Shown here: in pieces, positions 33,843 to 42,368 of the stretch
How the letters are laid out: the number at the start of each line of letters is the position of its first letter
How positions within the stretch are numbered: the stretch's first letter is position 1
Source of the DNA: Blastococcus litoris
GTDB lineage: Bacteria; Actinomycetota; Actinomycetes; Mycobacteriales; Geodermatophilaceae
Direction of reading: 5' to 3'
Assembly (NCBI RefSeq): GCF_003075095.1
Contig: NZ_QCZF01000001.1
Span: 682,001-746,000 of the forward strand
DNA: 64,000 nt
Notes under the pieces: generated by a model
Told to the model about the DNA's origin: nothing
The model's database searches: none
Seen by the model: the letters and a program-made list of their open reading frames with translations, nothing else
Position numbers and translations under genes: made by a program

Positions 33843-34379
33843 TCAGCCGACGGGGTCCATGGCGGCCCGGATGCGGGCCACCGACTCCTCGAGCGGCGTC
33901 TGCGACGTGTCGATCGTCAGCTCCGCCCGCGACGGCTCCTCGTACGGGTCGCTGATGCCGGTGAACTGCGGGATCTCCCCGGCCCGGGCCCGGGCGTAGA
34001 GGCCCTTGACGTCGCGCTGCTCGACGACCTCCAGCGGGGTGGAGACGTGGACCAGCAGGAACCGGCCGTGCTCCTCCACCAGCGCGCGGGCCTCCTCGCG
34101 GGCGGCGTCGTACGGGGCGATGGCCGCCACGACGACCGTGCCGCCGTGCTTCACCACCTCACCCGCGACCCACCCGATGCGGCGGATGTTGAGGTCGCGG
34201 TGCTCCTTGGAGAAGTCCAGCTCGCTGGACAGGTGGGTCCGCACGACGTCGCCGTCCAGGACGGTGACCGCCCGCCCCTCCGCCTCGAGCTGGGCGACCA
34301 GCGCATCGGCGATGGTGGACTTGCCCGCGCCGGAGAGGCCGGTGAGGAACACGGTCACGCCGGGCTGCGGTGGGGACAT
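33843..34379 (-). CDS. cysC: Adenylylsulfate kinase
   Basis: 178-residue APS kinase: Walker A GLSGAGKST (residues 14-22), the DGD motif (LDGDVVRTHL), and FSKEHRDLNIRRIG. It makes PAPS from APS and ATP. The co-located reductase is the APS-specific type, so PAPS is not needed for it; CysC may supply PAPS for sulfonation. ATP sulfurylase genes (cysD/cysN) are not in the window. ATG 34379 follows the Rrf2 gene by 27 nt. It ends 42 nt before the leader peptide. Confidence 0.93.
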   Translation of the reverse strand: MSPPQPGVTVFLTGLSGAGKSTIADALVAQLEAEGRAVTVLDGDVVRTHLSSELDFSKEHRDLNIRRIGWVAGEVVKHGGTVVVAAIAPYDAAREEARALVEEHGRFLLVHVSTPLEVVEQRDVKGLYARARAGEIPQFTGISDPYEEPSRAELTIDTSQTPLEESVARIRAAMDPVG

Positions 34380-34406
34380 GGCTGCCAGTGTCCCGGAGCG
34401 GTTCGG

Positions 34407-34880
34407 TCAGGCGCCGGGGGCGTCGCCGAACGAGCGCCAGGCGTCCTCCAGCGCGACCAGCTCGGCGGCGTGCGCGGGCAGCTTCCCGGCGACGACGTCG
34501 GCGAGCGTGACCTCCTCGAGGACCCTGCGGTAGCCCTCGCGGGCGGCCACCCAGACCGAGGCCAGGGTCGCGGCGGCGCCGGGGTACTCGACGTCCTCGG
34601 GGCGCTTGCCGTGCACCTCGGCGAGGAAGCCCTGCTCGACGCGCATCACGCGGGCGATGGAGATCTCCGACGGCGGGAGGGCGAGGCGGTAGCCGCCCTC
34701 GCGGCCGCGCTGGCTGTTGACCAGCCGGGCGTGCTGCAGGTCGCCGAGGATCGTCTGCAGGAAGCGTGCCGGGATGCCCTGGGTCGTGGCGATGCGCTCG
34801 GCGGTCAGCGCCTCGGGGGCCACGGCGGCCAGTTCGAGGGCTGCGCGGACGGCGTAGTCCACGCGGGCGGTGATGCGCAC
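34407..34880 (-). CDS. Rrf2-family transcriptional regulator
   Basis: 157-residue winged-helix regulator: RITARVDYAVRAALELA, AERIATTQGIPARFLQTILGDLQHARLVNSQRGREGGYRLA. There are no Cys residues, so it cannot hold an Fe-S cluster like IscR or NsrR; that makes it resemble CymR, the cysteine-metabolism repressor of Firmicutes. Position directly before cysC-sir-cysH on the same strand agrees. GTG 34880 follows AAGGAG. The divergent NUDIX gene starts 82 nt away, and this gap is the likely operator region. Confidence 0.88.
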   Translation of the reverse strand: MRITARVDYAVRAALELAAVAPEALTAERIATTQGIPARFLQTILGDLQHARLVNSQRGREGGYRLALPPSEISIARVMRVEQGFLAEVHGKRPEDVEYPGAAATLASVWVAAREGYRRVLEEVTLADVVAGKLPAHAAELVALEDAWRSFGDAPGA

Positions 34881-34962
34881 ACTTCTCCTTCTGCCGGGTC
34901 CCGCAGCGTCGCTGCTGCCTGGGCCTGCCGGTCCATCCTGCCGGTTCTGGGAGGCTGGGTCC

Positions 34963-35709
34963 GTGTTCCGGCTGCGTTTCACCACCATGGTGGAGGCGCC
35001 CCTCACCGTCGCCTTCGACGTGGCGCGGGTCCTCGGGCGCCCCTGGGGCACGCCGCTGGAGGAGGTCGTCTCCGTCCGTCCCGAGCGCGACGTGCACGCG
35101 GCGCGACTCGGCCGGGGCTGGGTGACCCATTCCCGGCGGTTCTCCGCCACCGGCGCCGGCACGGTGGTCGACGAGCAGGTGGACTGGGAGACCGGGGCTC
35201 CCGGTCGTCTCGGCGGCCTCGTCGACCGGCTGGTGCTCCGCCGCCGCATCACCCGCGCCATGCAGGCGCACCTCGACGCCTACGCCGCAGCTGCGGCGCG
35301 ACGGGCGCTGGACGTGCTCCAGGTGGTCGGCGCGGCGATCGTGGACGACGGCCGCGTGCTGGTGGCCCGCCGGTCCGGTGGCCCCTACGACGGGTTGTGG
35401 GAGTTCCCGGGCGGCAAGGTCGAGCCGGGGGAGTCGGACCTGTCGGCGCTGGTCCGCGAGTGCGCCGAGGAGCTGGGCGTCGAGATCGTGCCGCAGGCGT
35501 TCGTCGGCGAGGTCCTGCTGGACGGCGTCGTGGGCGGCGGGGAGCCGGGCGCCTCCACCCTGCGGGTGTGGTGGGCCCGGACGACGGGTGCGGAACCGGT
35601 CGCGCACGAGCACGCCGAGATCCGGTGGGTGGGCGCGGACGAGCTGGAGGCCCTCGACTGGATCCCGGCGGACCGCCCCCTCATCCCCGCGGTGAGAGCG
35701 CTCCTGTAG
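34963..35709 (+). CDS. SRPBCC-NUDIX fusion hydrolase
   Basis: 248 residues. The first about 110 form an SRPBCC/START-like domain (FRLRFTTMVEAPLTVAFDVAR). Residues 118-248 form a NUDIX hydrolase with a complete box: G151-x5-E157-x7-R165-E166-x2-E169-E170-x-G172. The second domain is MutT-like (VLQVVGAAIVDDGRVLVARR, YDGLWEFPGGK), so hydrolysis of an oxidised or unusual nucleotide is expected. GTG 34963 has GGGAGG upstream; no stop separates the two parts. The fusion is unusual. Divergent from the Rrf2 gene. Confidence 0.8.
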   Translation: MFRLRFTTMVEAPLTVAFDVARVLGRPWGTPLEEVVSVRPERDVHAARLGRGWVTHSRRFSATGAGTVVDEQVDWETGAPGRLGGLVDRLVLRRRITRAMQAHLDAYAAAAARRALDVLQVVGAAIVDDGRVLVARRSGGPYDGLWEFPGGKVEPGESDLSALVRECAEELGVEIVPQAFVGEVLLDGVVGGGEPGASTLRVWWARTTGAEPVAHEHAEIRWVGADELEALDWIPADRPLIPAVRALL

Positions 35710-35844
35710 GTCGGTCAGCAGATCCGCCGCGACGACGCGCGTCACGCTCGGCTCGTGGCGGCCGGCTGGAGGGTCATCCGGCTCAGTGCGGCGGACCTGC
35801 GCGATCTGGACGGGGTCGCCGCCCGGCTCGCCGCCGCCCCGGGA
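35710..35844 (+). pseudogene. Fragment resembling the C-terminus of a DUF559/Vsr-like endonuclease
   Basis: Right after the NUDIX stop and in the same frame, about 45 codons read like the last part of a DUF559-type endonuclease: QQIRRDDARHARLVAAGWRVIRL, then SAADLRDLDGVAARLAA (basic residues, AAGWRVIR strand, final helix). No start codon or catalytic N-terminal portion is present, and the homology stops at a terminator hairpin. It looks like the decayed tail of a gene cut off during rearrangement. The match is by pattern recognition only. Confidence 0.5.
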
Positions 35845-35867
35845 CTACCGCAGCGCGCAGGCCGAGA

Positions 35868-35909
35868 CGACGTCGTCCCGGTCCTCTGCGGAGGGCCGGG
35901 ACGACGTCG
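35868..35909. terminator. Bidirectional hairpin terminator
   Basis: Arms 35868-35886 and 35891-35909 form a 19-bp stem with one G-T type mismatch and a TGCG loop. A second small hairpin (GCTTTC-GGTGCA-GAAAGC) follows at 35911-35930. Placed between the plus-strand NUDIX region and the minus-strand CsbD-like gene, it can stop transcription from both sides. Confidence 0.75.
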
Positions 35910-35941
35910 GCAGCTTTCGGTGCAGAAAGCCGGAGCAGGGG

Positions 35942-36115
35942 TCAGGACTTGAAGGCGTCCTTGATGTTCTCGACGCCCTGCTTGAGGTTGCTCTTCGTCT
36001 CTTCCTTCTGGCCCTCGGCCTGGAGGTCACGGTTGTCGGTGGCGTCGCCGACGGCCTGCTTGCCCTTGCCGGAGACCTCTTCGATCTTGTTCGTCAGCTT
36101 GTCGGTGCCGCTCAT
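35942..36115 (-). CDS. CsbD-like small stress protein
   Basis: 57-residue very hydrophilic protein with CsbD-family composition: MSGTDKLTNKIEEVSGKGKQ, then AVGDATDNRDLQAEGQ and KEETKSNLKQGVENIKDAF. CsbD-like proteins are abundant general-stress proteins of unknown mechanism in soil bacteria. ATG 36115 has AGGAGCG upstream at a suitable distance. Monocistronic, ended by the bidirectional hairpin. It is too short for usual gene-length cutoffs. Confidence 0.88.
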   Translation of the reverse strand: MSGTDKLTNKIEEVSGKGKQAVGDATDNRDLQAEGQKEETKSNLKQGVENIKDAFKS

Positions 36116-36324
36116 GGGTTCCGCGCTCCTCTTCTCGATGTCCGTTCCGAACTGCGGATACCCCCGGCTGCCGGGCGCCGAACATGCCGCTGGCCACAGG
36201 CCGCAAGGCGTCCGGCGAACGGGCGGGGGGAGCGGGAAACAGTGGCCGCCGGAGGGCCCTGGAGGTGTCGAAGTTACGGTTGAGGCGCAGATCGTGAGCC
36301 CAGGTCACAACTCGATGACGTCCG

Positions 36325-36354
36325 TGGACACCCTCTCCGGGGCGTGCCTAGGGT
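36325..36354 (+). promoter_or_regulatory. Candidate promoter of the peptide-importer operon
   Basis: TGGACA (36325-36330), 18-nt spacer, TAGGGT (36349-36354): five of six matches to the vegetative -35 and a TANNNT -10. A start near 36361 would leave a leader of about 130 nt containing a small hairpin GGGAGGT-CT-ACCTCCC (36371-36386). The surrounding 375-nt gap (36116-36490) otherwise holds the leader of the CsbD-like gene at its left end and shows no other gene. Confidence 0.45.
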
Positions 36355-36490
36355 CCACCCGTCGTACTGGGGAGGTCTACCTCCCGGGTGCGTTTCGCTC
36401 GTGACCAATCAGTCGTCCGACGGCCCCACTGCGGCCGTGGACCGACCTGTCCGTTCCCCCCGCGCACGCGGGACGAGGGAGGCCTTGCAC

Positions 36491-38146
36491 GTGAAGTTGA
36501 GCAACCGGAGCAGTTCGCTCGTCGCGACGGCCATCGCAGCTGCGCTGCTGATGACCGCCTGCGGCGGTAGCGACGAGGGCGGCGAGGAGGGCGGCACCGG
36601 CGACGGTGGCGGCACCTTCAGCATGTACATCGGTGAGCCCCAGAACCCGCTGGTTCCGGGCAACACCACCGAGAGCGAGGGCGACCAGGTCGTCAACTCC
36701 CTCTGGACCGGCCTCGTGACGTACGCCGAGGACGGCGCGGTCACCTACGACGGTGTCGCCGAGTCGATCGAGTCCGACGACAACACCACGTGGACGGTCA
36801 AGCTCAAGGACGGTTGGACCTTCCACGACGGCTCGCCGGTCGACGCGCAGTCCTTCGTCGACGCGTGGAACTACACCGCCTACAGCCCGAACGCCCAGGG
36901 TGGCTCCGGCTACCTGTCGCGCATCGCCGGCTACGGCGACCTGCAGGCCCCCGTGGACGAGGCGACCGGCGAGCCCGCCGGTGAGCCCGCCGCCACCGAG
37001 ATGAGCGGTCTGGAGGTCGTGGACGACACCACCTTCACGATCACCCTGGGCTCGCCCTTCGCCCAGTGGCCGGCGGTCGTCGGGTATAACCCGTTCTACC
37101 CGCTGCCCCCGGCCTTCTTCGACGACCCCGAGGGCTTCGGCGCCCAGCCGATCGGCAACGGCCCGTTCAAGGCCGACGGCGAGTTCGTCCCCGGCGAGGG
37201 CATCACCCTGAGCCGCTACGACGACTACGCCGGCGACAACAAGGCCCAGGCCGAGGGCGTCGAGTACCGCGTCTACGCCGAGGTGGGCACCGCCTACACC
37301 GACGTGCAGGACGGCAACCTCGACATCGTCGACGTCATCCCGCCCGACGCCCTGGCGACGGCCGAGGACGAGTTCGGTGACCGGTTCATCCGCACCGAGT
37401 CCTCGCAGATCACCTACATCGGGTTCCCGACCTACGACGAGCGCTACGCCGACCCGCGGGTCCGCCAGGCCATCTCGATGGCGATCGACCGGGAGGCCAT
37501 CTCCCAGGCGATCTTCGAGGGCACCCGCACCCCGGCCGACTCGTTCATCGCGCCGGTCGTCGACGGCTACCGCGAGGGCGCCTGCGAGTACTGCGCCCTC
37601 GACGTGGAGCGGGCCAACGACCTGCTCGACGAGGCGGGCTTCGACCGCAGCCAGCCGGTCGAGCTGTGGTTCAACTCCGGCGCCGGCCACGACGCGTGGA
37701 TGGAGGCCGTGGGCAACCAGCTGCGCGAGAACCTCGGTGTCGAGTTCGTCCTCCAGGGCAACCTCGACTTCTCGGAGTACCTGCCGCTCGGTGAGAACAA
37801 GGGCTTCACCGGCCCCTACCGCTACGGCTGGAGCTTCGACTACCCGAGCGCCGACAGCTACCTGACCCCGCTGCTCATCCCGGCCTCGCAGCCGCCGGCG
37901 GGTTCGAACTACAGCTTCTACGACAACCCCGAGGTCACCGCTCTGCTGCTGCAGGGTGACCAGGCGTCCAGCCCCGACGACGCCATCGAGGCGTACCAGG
38001 CGGCCGAGGACCTCGTGGTCCAGGACATGCCGATGGCTCCGCTGTTCTTCACGGAGATCCAGTCGGTCACCTCGGAGAACGTCGAGAACGTCACGCTGGA
38101 CCTCTTCCAGCGCGTCCGCGTCGAGGACGTCACCGTCGTCGGCTGA
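36491..38146 (+). CDS. Peptide-type ABC transporter substrate-binding lipoprotein
   Basis: 551-residue SBP of the OppA/DppA family (SBP_bac_5). An N-terminal signal is followed by the lipobox LMTAC (Cys24) and a Gly/Glu-rich linker. The mature part shows family blocks (GLVTYAEDGAVTYDGVAESIESD, WTVKLKDGWTFHDGSPVDAQSFVDAWNY, YADPRVRQAISMAIDREAI). GTG 36491 is 9 nt after GAGGGAGG. It is the first gene of a five-gene importer; a long hairpin follows before the permeases. The ligand is unknown; oligopeptides are the family default. Confidence 0.93.
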   Translation: MKLSNRSSSLVATAIAAALLMTACGGSDEGGEEGGTGDGGGTFSMYIGEPQNPLVPGNTTESEGDQVVNSLWTGLVTYAEDGAVTYDGVAESIESDDNTTWTVKLKDGWTFHDGSPVDAQSFVDAWNYTAYSPNAQGGSGYLSRIAGYGDLQAPVDEATGEPAGEPAATEMSGLEVVDDTTFTITLGSPFAQWPAVVGYNPFYPLPPAFFDDPEGFGAQPIGNGPFKADGEFVPGEGITLSRYDDYAGDNKAQAEGVEYRVYAEVGTAYTDVQDGNLDIVDVIPPDALATAEDEFGDRFIRTESSQITYIGFPTYDERYADPRVRQAISMAIDREAISQAIFEGTRTPADSFIAPVVDGYREGACEYCALDVERANDLLDEAGFDRSQPVELWFNSGAGHDAWMEAVGNQLRENLGVEFVLQGNLDFSEYLPLGENKGFTGPYRYGWSFDYPSADSYLTPLLIPASQPPAGSNYSFYDNPEVTALLLQGDQASSPDDAIEAYQAAEDLVVQDMPMAPLFFTEIQSVTSENVENVTLDLFQRVRVEDVTVVG

Positions 38147-38166
38147 CCCAGCACCACCCGCACCAC

Positions 38167-38208
38167 CCGCCGGGGGCGCTGTCTGACCCAGACAGCCGCC
38201 CCCGGCGG
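38167..38208 (+). terminator. Intercistronic hairpin between SBP and permease genes
   Basis: CCGCCGGGGGCG-CTGTCTG (38167-38185) pairs with CAGACAG-C-CGCCCCCGGCGG (38189-38208), a 19-bp stem with a single bulged C and a loop of ACC. It sits 20 nt after the SBP stop and 113 nt before the first permease. Such elements in ABC operons partly terminate or protect the upstream mRNA, giving more binding protein than membrane parts. Confidence 0.75.
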
Positions 38209-38321
38209 CGCGCGTGGCCCCGGACGGGGGCACGATGTATCCCGGCGCGACCGCCGACCGTGGTCGCGCATCTACGGCGCGACCCGCTGATCGCGGGCGC
38301 GACACTCACCTGAGGGGGAAC

Positions 38322-39245
38322 ATGGGCCGCTACGTGGCGCGCCGCCTCTTGCTCACGATCCCGGTCCTGCTCGGCGCATCGTTCCTGATCTTCGCGATGG
38401 TCTACGCGCTGCCCGGCGACCCCATCCGCGCCCTCGCCGGCGACCGGCCGCTCTCGCCGGCCGTCGTCGCCCAGCTGCGCGACGACTTCAACCTCAACGA
38501 CCCCTTGGGCGTGCAGTACCTGAAGTACATCGGCGACCTGCTCCAGGGCGACCTCGGCACCGACTTCAGCGGGCGCGCGGTCATCGACACGATCGCGCGG
38601 ACCTTGCCGGTGACGGTCAAGCTCGCCGCCGTCGCGGTCTTCTTCGAGGTCGTCATCGGCATCGTCGCCGGCGTCTTCGCCGGCATCCGCCGCAACGGCT
38701 TCTTCGACAACCTGGTGCTGGTCTCGACCACGCTGATCGTGTCCATCCCGATCCTCGTGCTCGCCTTCCTGTCCCAGTACGTCTTCGGTCTCCAGCTGGG
38801 GTGGTTCCCGATCGCCGGCACGCGGGAGGGGCTCTACAGCTACATCCTCCCGGGCCTGGTCCTCGCCTCGGGATCGCTGGCCTACGTCGCCCGGCTGACG
38901 CGGACCAGCCTGGCGGAGAACCTGCGGGCGGACTACGTCCGGACGGCCCGGGCGAAGGGCCTGCCGAACCGGACGGTCATCGTGCGGCACACCCTCCGCA
39001 ACAGCCTGATCCCGGTCGTCACCTTCATCGGCGCCGACATCGGTGCGCTGCTCGGCGGCGCGATCGTCACGGAGTCCGTCTTCAACCTGCCCGGCATCGG
39101 CCGCGAGGTCTACGACGCCATCCGCCAGCAGGAGGGCGCGGTGGTGGTCGGGATCGTGACCCTGCTCGTCTTCTTCTTCATCTTCTTCAACCTGGTCGTG
39201 GACGTGCTCTACGCCGTCCTCGACCCGAGGATCCGCTATGACTGA
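38322..39245 (+). CDS. ABC transporter permease, OppB/DppB type
   Basis: 307 residues, starting YVARRLLLTIPVLLGASFLIF as in OppB, with six hydrophobic segments and the EAA loop (RTARAKGLPNRTVIVRHTLRNSLIPVVT). ATG 38322 is preceded by GAGGGGGAAC. The coding sequence overlaps the next permease by 8 nt. It forms the membrane channel with the second permease. Confidence 0.94.
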   Translation: MGRYVARRLLLTIPVLLGASFLIFAMVYALPGDPIRALAGDRPLSPAVVAQLRDDFNLNDPLGVQYLKYIGDLLQGDLGTDFSGRAVIDTIARTLPVTVKLAAVAVFFEVVIGIVAGVFAGIRRNGFFDNLVLVSTTLIVSIPILVLAFLSQYVFGLQLGWFPIAGTREGLYSYILPGLVLASGSLAYVARLTRTSLAENLRADYVRTARAKGLPNRTVIVRHTLRNSLIPVVTFIGADIGALLGGAIVTESVFNLPGIGREVYDAIRQQEGAVVVGIVTLLVFFFIFFNLVVDVLYAVLDPRIRYD

Positions 39246-40212
39246 CCCGCAGCAGCAGCAGGACCTCCGCCACGACGAGGTGCTGGCCGGTACCACGACC
39301 GGCCTCGCGGAGCCGTCGCTCGACGTCACCGACGAGCGCCAGAACAGCCTCTGGAGCGACGCCTGGAAGACGCTCAAGCGCAACCCGCTCTTCTGGATCG
39401 GCGCGGTCTTCGGGCTGATCTTCACGCTCATGGCCATCGCGCCGCAGTGGTTCGCGCGGGGCGCCGACCCGCGCTCCTGCAGCCTGTCCAACTCGCGCCA
39501 GACGCCGTCGGCCGAGCACTGGTTCGGCTTCGACCAGCAGGGCTGCGACTACCTGGCCAACGTGGTCTACGGGGCGCGCAGCTCGCTGATCATCGGCGTC
39601 ACCGCCGTCCTGGTGGTGCTGCTGCTCGGCATCGTCGTCGGCGCGATCGCCGGCTACTTCGGCGGCTTCACCGACGGCCTGCTCGCCCGCATCGCCGACA
39701 TCTTCTACGGCCTGCCCCTGATCCTCGGCGCGCTGGTGCTGCTGCGGGTCGGCCCGTCGACCGACATCCCGATCATCAACACCCGCGGACCGGGAGCGGT
39801 GGCGCTCGCGCTCGCGCTGTTCGGCTGGATGACCGCCATGCGGCTGGTCCGGTCGCAGGTCATCGCGGTCAAGAGCTCGGACTACGTGGCGGCCGCCCGG
39901 GCCATGGGTGCGTCGAGCCCACGTATCCTCGTGAGGCACATCCTCCCGAACGCCGTCGCGCCGGTGCTGGTCTACGCGACCATCACCATCGGTGTGCTGA
40001 TCGCCGCCGAGGCCACGCTGACCTACCTCGGCGTGGGGCTGCAGCGGCCGGCCATCTCGTGGGGCCTGCAGATCGACGCGGGACAGGACCTGCTGCGCAC
40101 CGCGCCGCACCTGGTGCTGTTCCCGAGCCTGATCCTGACCCTGACGGTGATGGCGTTCATCATGATGGGCGACGCCCTGCGCGACGCCCTCGACCCGAGG
40201 CAGCGCGCATGA
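39238..40212 (+). CDS. ABC transporter permease, OppC/DppC type
   Basis: 324 residues. An N-terminal hydrophilic stretch (OppC_N-like, WSDAWKTLKRNPLFWIGAVFGLIF) is followed by six hydrophobic segments and an EAA loop (AARAMGASSPRILVRHILPNAVAPVLV). ATG 39238 overlaps the first permease by 8 nt; the stop overlaps the ATPase by 4 nt. A loop with two Cys (RSCSLS, QQGCDY) between the first helices is an odd detail and could be an extracytoplasmic disulfide. Confidence 0.94.
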   Translation: MTDPQQQQDLRHDEVLAGTTTGLAEPSLDVTDERQNSLWSDAWKTLKRNPLFWIGAVFGLIFTLMAIAPQWFARGADPRSCSLSNSRQTPSAEHWFGFDQQGCDYLANVVYGARSSLIIGVTAVLVVLLLGIVVGAIAGYFGGFTDGLLARIADIFYGLPLILGALVLLRVGPSTDIPIINTRGPGAVALALALFGWMTAMRLVRSQVIAVKSSDYVAAARAMGASSPRILVRHILPNAVAPVLVYATITIGVLIAAEATLTYLGVGLQRPAISWGLQIDAGQDLLRTAPHLVLFPSLILTLTVMAFIMMGDALRDALDPRQRA

Positions 40213-41261
40213 CCACTCTTCCCAGCTCCGCCTCGTCCGTCCGCGACGGCGGCGGCTCGGCGCCGATCCTCTCCGTCGAGGATCTCTTCGTCGAGTTCCG
40301 CACCCGCGAGAGCACCGTCAACGCCGTCAACGGCATCAGCTACACCGTGTCGGCGGGGGAGACCCTGGCGATCCTGGGGGAGTCCGGGTCCGGCAAGTCG
40401 GTCTCGGCCCAGGCGATCATGGGCATCCTCGACTCGCCGCCCGCGGTCGTCCCCCACGGCGAGATCTGGTTCGAGGGCAGGAACCTGCTCACGGAGTCGG
40501 CCGAGGAACAGCGCAAGGTGCGGGGCCCGGGGATCTCGATGATCTTCCAGGACGCGCTGTCGTCGCTGAACCCCGTCTACAGCGTCGGCTACCAGATCGG
40601 CGAGATGTTCCGCGCGCACCGCGGCCTGTCCAAGAAGGAGGCCAAGCAGCGCGCGGTCGAGCTCATGGACCGCGTCCGCATCCCGGCCGCCGCCCAGCGG
40701 GTGGACGACTACCCGCACCAGTTCTCCGGCGGCATGCGCCAGCGCGTCATGATCGCCATGGCGATCGCCCTCGACCCGAAGATCCTGATCGCGGACGAGC
40801 CGACCACCGCCCTCGACGTCACGGTCCAGGCGCAGGTCATGGACCTGCTCAAGGACCTGCAGCGGGAGACCGGGATGGGCCTCGTGCTCATCACCCACGA
40901 CCTCGGCGTCGTCAACGAGGTCGCCGACAACGTGGCGGTCATGTACGCCGGCCGCATCGTCGAGCGGGGCACCGTCGACGACGTCTTCACCAACCCGGCG
41001 CACCCGTACACCGAGGGCCTGATGAAGTCGGTCCCGAACGTCGAGTACAAGGGCGGCCGGCTCGAGCCGATCACCGGCCAGCCCCCGAACCTGGCGAAGA
41101 TCCCGACCGGCTGCCCCTTCCACCCGCGCTGCGCCCGCCGCCGCCTCGGCGCCGAGGCGCTCCCCGGCCGCGACTGCGCCGGTGACGTCCCGCCGCTGCG
41201 GCTGGTCGTGCCGGGTCGCGAGGCCGCCTGCCACTACAGCGAGGAGGTGCTCGGTGTCTGA
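40209..41261 (+). CDS. ABC transporter ATP-binding protein, OppD/DppD type
   Basis: 350-residue ATPase. Walker [10 protein letters not shown], signature FSGGMRQRV, Walker [14 protein letters not shown], and the C-terminal oligopeptide-type tail ([13 protein letters not shown], with another Cys further on, ACHYSEE) that binds an Fe-S cluster in some members. ATG 40209 overlaps the previous stop (ATGA). It works with the second ATPase as a heterodimer. Confidence 0.94.
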   Translation: MTTLPSSASSVRDGGGSAPILSVEDLFVEFRTRESTVNAVNGISYTVSAGETLAILGESGSGKSVSAQAIMGILDSPPAVVPHGEIWFEGRNLLTESAEEQRKVRGPGISMIFQDALSSLNPVYSVGYQIGEMFRAHRGLSKKEAKQRAVELMDRVRIPAAAQRVDDYPHQFSGGMRQRVMIAMAIALDPKILIADEPTTALDVTVQAQVMDLLKDLQRETGMGLVLITHDLGVVNEVADNVAVMYAGRIVERGTVDDVFTNPAHPYTEGLMKSVPNVEYKGGRLEPITGQPPNLAKIPTGCPFHPRCARRRLGAEALPGRDCAGDVPPLRLVVPGREAACHYSEEVLGV

Positions 41262-42330
41262 GCCCACCGGAGCCACTGCCGCGTCCGCCGTCCCCGGTGG
41301 GACCGAGGCGGCGCTGCCGCCCGGGGCGCCGCTGCTGGAGATGCGGGGCCTGAAGAAGCACTTCCCGCTCACCCAGGGCATCGTCTTCAAGCGGACCATC
41401 GGCCACGTCCGGGCGGTCGACGGCGTCGACCTCACCCTGCGACGGGGTGAGACGCTGGGCCTGGTCGGCGAGTCCGGCTGCGGCAAGTCCACCGTCTCGA
41501 AGCTGCTGGTCGCGCTGGAGAAGCCGACCGACGGCTCGATCCTCTACAAGGGCCAGGACGTCGCCACGATGGGCGGCCGCGCGCTCAAGCAGTACCGGCG
41601 CGAGGTCCAGATCATCTTCCAGGACCCCTACGCGTCCCTGAACCCGCGGATGACCGTCGGTGACATCGTCGCCGAGGGCTGGTCCGTGCACGCCGACATC
41701 GCGCCCCGCAAGGGCCGGCTGAAGCGGACGCAGGAGCTCATGGACCGGGTCGGCCTGAACCCCGACTTCGTCAACCGCTACCCGCACCAGTTCTCCGGCG
41801 GTCAGCGCCAGCGCATCGGCATCGCCCGCGCCCTGGCCCTCCAGCCGGAGATCATCGTGTGCGACGAGCCGGTGTCGGCCCTCGACGTCTCGGTCCAGGC
41901 GCAGGTGGTCAACCTGCTCGAGGACCTGCAGAACGACTTCGGGCTGTCCTACCTGTTCATCGCCCACGACCTGTCGGTGGTGCGCCACATCTCCGACCGC
42001 GTGGCCGTGATGTACCTCGGCAGCGTCGTCGAGGAGGGCACCGACGCCCAGGTGTACGGCACGCCGTCGCACCCCTACACGCAGGCGCTGCTGTCCTCGG
42101 TCCCGCTGCACGAGCCGGCGCTGCGCGGGCAGAAGGACCGGATCCTGCTGCAGGGCGACGTCCCGAGCCCGGCGAACCCGCCGTCGGGGTGCCGGTTCCG
42201 CACGCGCTGCTGGAAGGCGCAGGACATCTGCGCCGTCGAGCCGCCGCCGCTGGTCGACCACGGCCAGGGCCACCCGGCCGCGTGCCACTTCGCCGAGGCC
42301 CGCGAGGTCGTACCGATCGACGTCGACTGA
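41254..42330 (+). CDS. ABC transporter ATP-binding protein, OppF/DppF type
   Basis: 358-residue ATPase: Walker [10 protein letters not shown], signature FSGGQRQRI, Walker [14 protein letters not shown], and a C-terminal [17 protein letters not shown] tail. GTG 41254 is placed 8 nt inside the end of the first ATPase gene with GGAGG upstream; an earlier start would be a shadow. Last gene of the operon, ended by a perfect 15-bp hairpin that reaches into mshB. Confidence 0.94.
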   Translation: MSEPTGATAASAVPGGTEAALPPGAPLLEMRGLKKHFPLTQGIVFKRTIGHVRAVDGVDLTLRRGETLGLVGESGCGKSTVSKLLVALEKPTDGSILYKGQDVATMGGRALKQYRREVQIIFQDPYASLNPRMTVGDIVAEGWSVHADIAPRKGRLKRTQELMDRVGLNPDFVNRYPHQFSGGQRQRIGIARALALQPEIIVCDEPVSALDVSVQAQVVNLLEDLQNDFGLSYLFIAHDLSVVRHISDRVAVMYLGSVVEEGTDAQVYGTPSHPYTQALLSSVPLHEPALRGQKDRILLQGDVPSPANPPSGCRFRTRCWKAQDICAVEPPPLVDHGQGHPAACHFAEAREVVPIDVD

Positions 42331-42334
42331 GGTC

Positions 42335-42368
42335 GTCACGGGGCGATCCGGCAGGATCGCCCCGTGAC
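42335..42368 (+). terminator. Hairpin ending the importer operon and overlapping the mshB start
   Basis: GTCACGGGGCGATCC (42335-42349), loop GGCA, GGATCGCCCCGTGAC (42354-42368): a perfect 15-bp stem. The right arm includes the GTG start codon of mshB (42364). Read-through mRNA would have that start buried in the stem, whereas a transcript beginning at the GTG would not, so it can both terminate and insulate. Confidence 0.7.
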
